Assembly (NCBI GenBank): GCA_030150565.1
Contig: JASLFR010000085.1
Span: forward strand, 1 to 17,178
Origin: Cardiobacteriales bacterium
GTDB taxonomy: Bacteria > Pseudomonadota > Gammaproteobacteria > Cardiobacteriales > Wohlfahrtiimonadaceae
Reading direction: 5' to 3'
DNA length: 17,178 nt
Part shown: one piece after another, positions 14,806 through 17,178 of the stretch
Layout: each line of letters begins with the position of its first letter
How positions within the stretch are numbered: the stretch's first letter is position 1
Notes under the pieces: model-generated
The model's input: only the letters and a program-made list of their open reading frames with translations
The model's database searches: none
Told to the model about the DNA's origin: nothing
Position numbers and translations under genes: made by a program

Positions 14806-14824
14806 GGGAGATGAAGGATCTCCC
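14806..14824 (+). other. Hairpin near the 5' end of the dnaK leader
   Basis: GGGAGAT (14806-14812) pairs with ATCTCCC (14818-14824) around GAAGG. It would begin about 8 nt from the predicted transcript start, where hairpins often protect mRNA from 5' decay. It lacks a T-run, so it is not a terminator, and it does not cover the ribosome site. Confidence 0.45.
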
Positions 14825-14880
14825 AATAGATTTTATTAAGATTCCACTTATATATTCATTCATAAAAGAGGTTATTAAAT

Positions 14881-16800
14881 ATGGCTAAGATTATTGGTAT
14901 CGACTTAGGAACAACCAACTCCTGTGTAGCAATCATGGATGGGGATAAACCTCGTATCATTGAGAATGCGGAAGGGGATCGTACTACCCCCTCAATTGTT
15001 GCTTATACAGATGATGAGGTTTTAGTGGGTCAACCTGCAAAACGTCAAGCAGTCACTAATCCACAAAATACGCTCTTTGCAATTAAGCGTTTAATTGGTC
15101 GCCGTTTTGAAGATAGTGAAGTTCAGAAAGATAAAGGTCTTGTCCCTTATAAAATTGTAAAAGCGGACAATGGTGATGCGTGGGTAGAGGTTCAAGAGGG
15201 CAAAAAGATGGCTCCTCAAGAAGTATCAGCGCGTGTCTTAATGAAGATGAAGCAGACTGCTGAAGATTACTTAGGTGAGAAGGTAACAGAAGCGGTAATC
15301 ACTGTTCCTGCATACTTCAATGATGCTCAACGTCAAGCAACTGTAGATGCTGGAAAGATTGCAGGGTTAGATGTTAAGCGCATCATCAACGAGCCAACTG
15401 CTGCCGCTCTTGCTTATGGTATGGATAAATCTACCAAAGATGAGAGTAAAATCGTTGTTTACGACTTAGGGGGCGGAACGTTTGACGTCTCTATTATCGA
15501 AGTAGTTAACCTCGATGGTGATAAGCAATTTGAGGTACTCTCAACTAACGGAGATACCTTCCTTGGTGGTGAAGACTTTGACAAAGCGGTTATCGACTAC
15601 TTAGTTGCAGAGTTTAAGCGTGAGTCAGGCATCGATTTACAGAATGATCCCTTAGCGCTTCAACGTCTTAAAGAGGCGGGTGAAAATGCAAAAATTGAGC
15701 TCTCAACCGCTCAACAAACAGAGATCAACCTCCCCTACATCACAGCAGATAGCACTGGTCCTAAACACTTAAATATCAAGATGACCCGTGCAAAGCTTGA
15801 ATCACTTGTAGAAGATCTCATTGCACGCACTCTTGAGCCTTGCCGCACAGCACTTAAAGATGCAGGCCTCTCAGTATCACAGATTGATGATGTGATCTTA
15901 GTAGGGGGTCAGACCCGTATGCCTAAAGTACAAGCGCAAGTAAAAGAGTTCTTCGGTAAAGATCCTCGCCGTGACATCAACCCTGATGAGGCTGTTGCAG
16001 CGGGTGCCGCAGTTCAAGGGGGTGTTTTAGGAGGTGATGTAAAAGATGTTCTACTCCTAGATGTAACTCCACTCTCATTAGGTATTGAAACAATGGGTGG
16101 CGTTATGACTAAATTGATTGAGAAGAACACAACGATTCCAACGAAAGCGAGTCAAGTCTTCTCAACAGCGGCAGATAATCAACCTGCGGTGACGATCCAC
16201 GTCCTTCAGGGTGAGCGCCCACAAGCGTCACAAAACCACTCTCTTGGTCAATTTGACCTAACCGATATTCCACCAGCGCCACGTGGTACACCTCAAATCG
16301 AAGTAACATTCGATATCAACGCAGATGGAATCATCAACGTCTCTGCTAAAGATAAAGCGACTGGTAAAGAGCAATCGATCGAGATTAAATCAGGAACGGG
16401 GCTCTCCGATGAAGATATCGAGAAGATGGTACGTGATGCAGAGATGCACGCTGAAGAGGATAAGAAGTTCCAAGCACTCGTAACAGCGCGTAACACTGCA
16501 GAGCAGATGATTCACGGCGCTGAGAAAGCTGTTGAAGATCTTGGCGATAAAGCGACCGACGAGGAGAAATCTGCTGTTGAAACGGCAGTAGCTGAGCTTA
16601 AAGAAGCGATGGAAGGGGAAGATATCTCTGCTATCGAAGCTAAGACAGAAGCATTAACTGCAGCAGCTCAAACAATCGCACAAAAAGCGTATGCAGAAGC
16701 GCAACAAGAGGCAGAAGCAGGCGCTGAAGGAGCTGAAAAAGCAGATGACAACGTTGTCGACGCTGAATTTGAAGAAGTTAAAGAGGATGAGAAGAAGTAA
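14881..16800 (+). CDS. dnaK: Chaperone protein DnaK (Hsp70)
   Basis: 639 residues, matching the family. ATP-driven chaperone working with DnaJ and GrpE on unfolded proteins, and in gammaproteobacteria also controlling sigma-32. The nucleotide-binding domain (about 1-385) has [36 protein letters not shown] and [12 protein letters not shown]. The linker [12 protein letters not shown] begins near residue 388. The substrate domain and helical lid follow, ending [13 protein letters not shown], a slightly altered form of the usual acidic tail. A GAGG lies 9 nt before the ATG. grpE is not adjacent upstream. A terminator separates it from dnaJ. Confidence 0.99.
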   Translation: MAKIIGIDLGTTNSCVAIMDGDKPRIIENAEGDRTTPSIVAYTDDEVLVGQPAKRQAVTNPQNTLFAIKRLIGRRFEDSEVQKDKGLVPYKIVKADNGDAWVEVQEGKKMAPQEVSARVLMKMKQTAEDYLGEKVTEAVITVPAYFNDAQRQATVDAGKIAGLDVKRIINEPTAAALAYGMDKSTKDESKIVVYDLGGGTFDVSIIEVVNLDGDKQFEVLSTNGDTFLGGEDFDKAVIDYLVAEFKRESGIDLQNDPLALQRLKEAGENAKIELSTAQQTEINLPYITADSTGPKHLNIKMTRAKLESLVEDLIARTLEPCRTALKDAGLSVSQIDDVILVGGQTRMPKVQAQVKEFFGKDPRRDINPDEAVAAGAAVQGGVLGGDVKDVLLLDVTPLSLGIETMGGVMTKLIEKNTTIPTKASQVFSTAADNQPAVTIHVLQGERPQASQNHSLGQFDLTDIPPAPRGTPQIEVTFDINADGIINVSAKDKATGKEQSIEIKSGTGLSDEDIEKMVRDAEMHAEEDKKFQALVTARNTAEQMIHGAEKAVEDLGDKATDEEKSAVETAVAELKEAMEGEDISAIEAKTEALTAAAQTIAQKAYAEAQQEAEAGAEGAEKADDNVVDAEFEEVKEDEKK

Positions 16801-16834
16801 CCAAACTCCCCTCTAATTAATAATAAAATTGATC

Positions 16835-16867
16835 GATACTCCACTCCCACGAGTGGAGTATCCTTTT
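16835..16867 (+). terminator. Intrinsic terminator between dnaK and dnaJ
   Basis: 12-bp stem GATACTCCACTC (16835-16846) with its exact complement (16851-16862), loop CCAC, followed by C-TTTT. It lies 34 bp after the dnaK stop codon. The T-run is short, so partial read-through to dnaJ is likely, which would lower DnaJ relative to DnaK. Confidence 0.82.
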
Positions 16868-16877
16868 ATCCTAGACC

Positions 16878-16923
16878 CTTTACCTCTTCATAATTTCCCA
16901 TAAATAATTATTAAGAGGTAAAG
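16878..16923 (+). repeat. 11-bp inverted repeat in the dnaK-dnaJ spacer
   Basis: CTTTACCTCTT (16878-16888) is exactly complementary to AAGAGGTAAAG (16913-16923), with a 24-nt AT-rich interval. The motif AGGTAAA recurs at 16955-16961, 8 nt upstream of the dnaJ ATG, so the left arm (TTTACCT, 16879-16885) could pair with either copy. It may be a leader RNA switch or a paired operator site. Confidence 0.5.
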
Positions 16924-16969
16924 CGTCTTCCATTAACGACATCATTTGAATAAAAGGTAAAAGAAGAAC

Positions 16970-17178
16970 ATGTCTGAAAGAGATTATTATGAGGTTCTTG
17001 GCGTTAGTAAAAGCGCAACTCAAGAGGAGATTCGTAAAGCGTATCGCCGTCTTGCGATGAAGCATCACCCTGACCGCAACATCGATAATAAAGAGGAAGC
17101 TGAGGAGAAATTTAAAGAGATCCAAAAAGCGTATGAAGTGCTCTCAGATGATGAAAAGCGTCAAATGTATGACCGTTT
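16970..17178 (+). CDS. dnaJ: Chaperone protein DnaJ, N-terminal J domain (cut by window edge)
   Basis: The first 69 residues, starting [20 protein letters not shown]. They cover almost the whole J domain, which stimulates DnaK ATP hydrolysis. The required H33-P34-D35 motif is in M-K-H-H-P-D-R-N, and the helix IV region [15 protein letters not shown] is present. The G/F segment and zinc-finger domain lie beyond the window. The position after dnaK supports true DnaJ over another J-protein. AAGAAG and AGG lie just upstream of the ATG, but neither is an ideally spaced ribosome site. Confidence 0.96.
   Translation, partial: MSERDYYEVLGVSKSATQEEIRKAYRRLAMKHHPDRNIDNKEEAEEKFKEIQKAYEVLSDDEKRQMYDR

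Noticed and set aside
16868..16905. Sigma-32 promoter for dnaJ using TCCCATAA as -10
   Set aside because: The -10 resemblance is fair, but no CTTGAAA-like -35 exists at the right spacing.

Overview
The window is bacterial chromosomal DNA of moderate-to-low GC with tightly packed genes. The gene content points to a gammaproteobacterium: a complete ccoNOQP-ccoG-fixH-ccoI set, an FNR-type site upstream of ccoN, a sigma-32-type promoter upstream of dnaK, and NtrX, DgkA and Dgt homologues. A genus cannot be fixed from sequence alone. A Cardiobacteriales/Ignatzschineria/Wohlfahrtiimonas-like lineage is my low-confidence guess. No mobile element, tRNA, rRNA or CRISPR array was seen.

Left part (1-6863, all minus strand). 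This is the high-affinity cbb3-type cytochrome oxidase locus. Read in transcription order it holds ccoN, ccoO, ccoQ, ccoP, a terminator, ccoG, a second terminator, fixH and the 5' end of ccoI, which runs off the left edge. A near-consensus FNR box with a well-placed -10 element lies upstream of ccoN. CcoN carries the haems and CuB, CcoO and CcoP carry c-type haems, CcoQ is the small subunit, and CcoG, FixH and CcoI supply copper and assembly functions. CcoO and CcoP carry unusual insertions just after their membrane anchors. The insertions are built from the same short D-x-x-G-x-x-V motif, as two tandem 20-residue units in CcoO and one unit in CcoP. FixH has a smaller insertion in the corresponding place and an N-terminal three-helix extension.

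Middle (6931-9882, minus strand). A compact housekeeping operon reads, in order, a 51-codon single-helix membrane protein, dgkA, tsaD and dgt. The small gene overlaps dgkA, and tsaD overlaps dgt. A roughly 250-bp AT-rich divergent region separates it from topA.

Right part (10137-17178, plus strand). topA, ntrX and yggS form a closely spaced operon ending in a strong terminator. TopA has no cysteine zinc ribbons and ends in a lysine-rich tail. The NtrX-like regulator has an intact receiver and Fis-type helix-turn-helix but an eroded AAA+ core. dnaK follows with its own heat-shock-type promoter, a leader hairpin and a terminator. dnaJ then starts and runs off the right edge. Its leader holds an 11-bp inverted repeat whose left arm could also pair with sequence near the dnaJ ribosome-binding region.

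The observations most worth following are the shared periplasmic repeat in CcoO and CcoP (with a possible FixH counterpart), the NtrX with a degenerate ATPase, the unannotated-size 51-aa gene, and the dnaJ leader.
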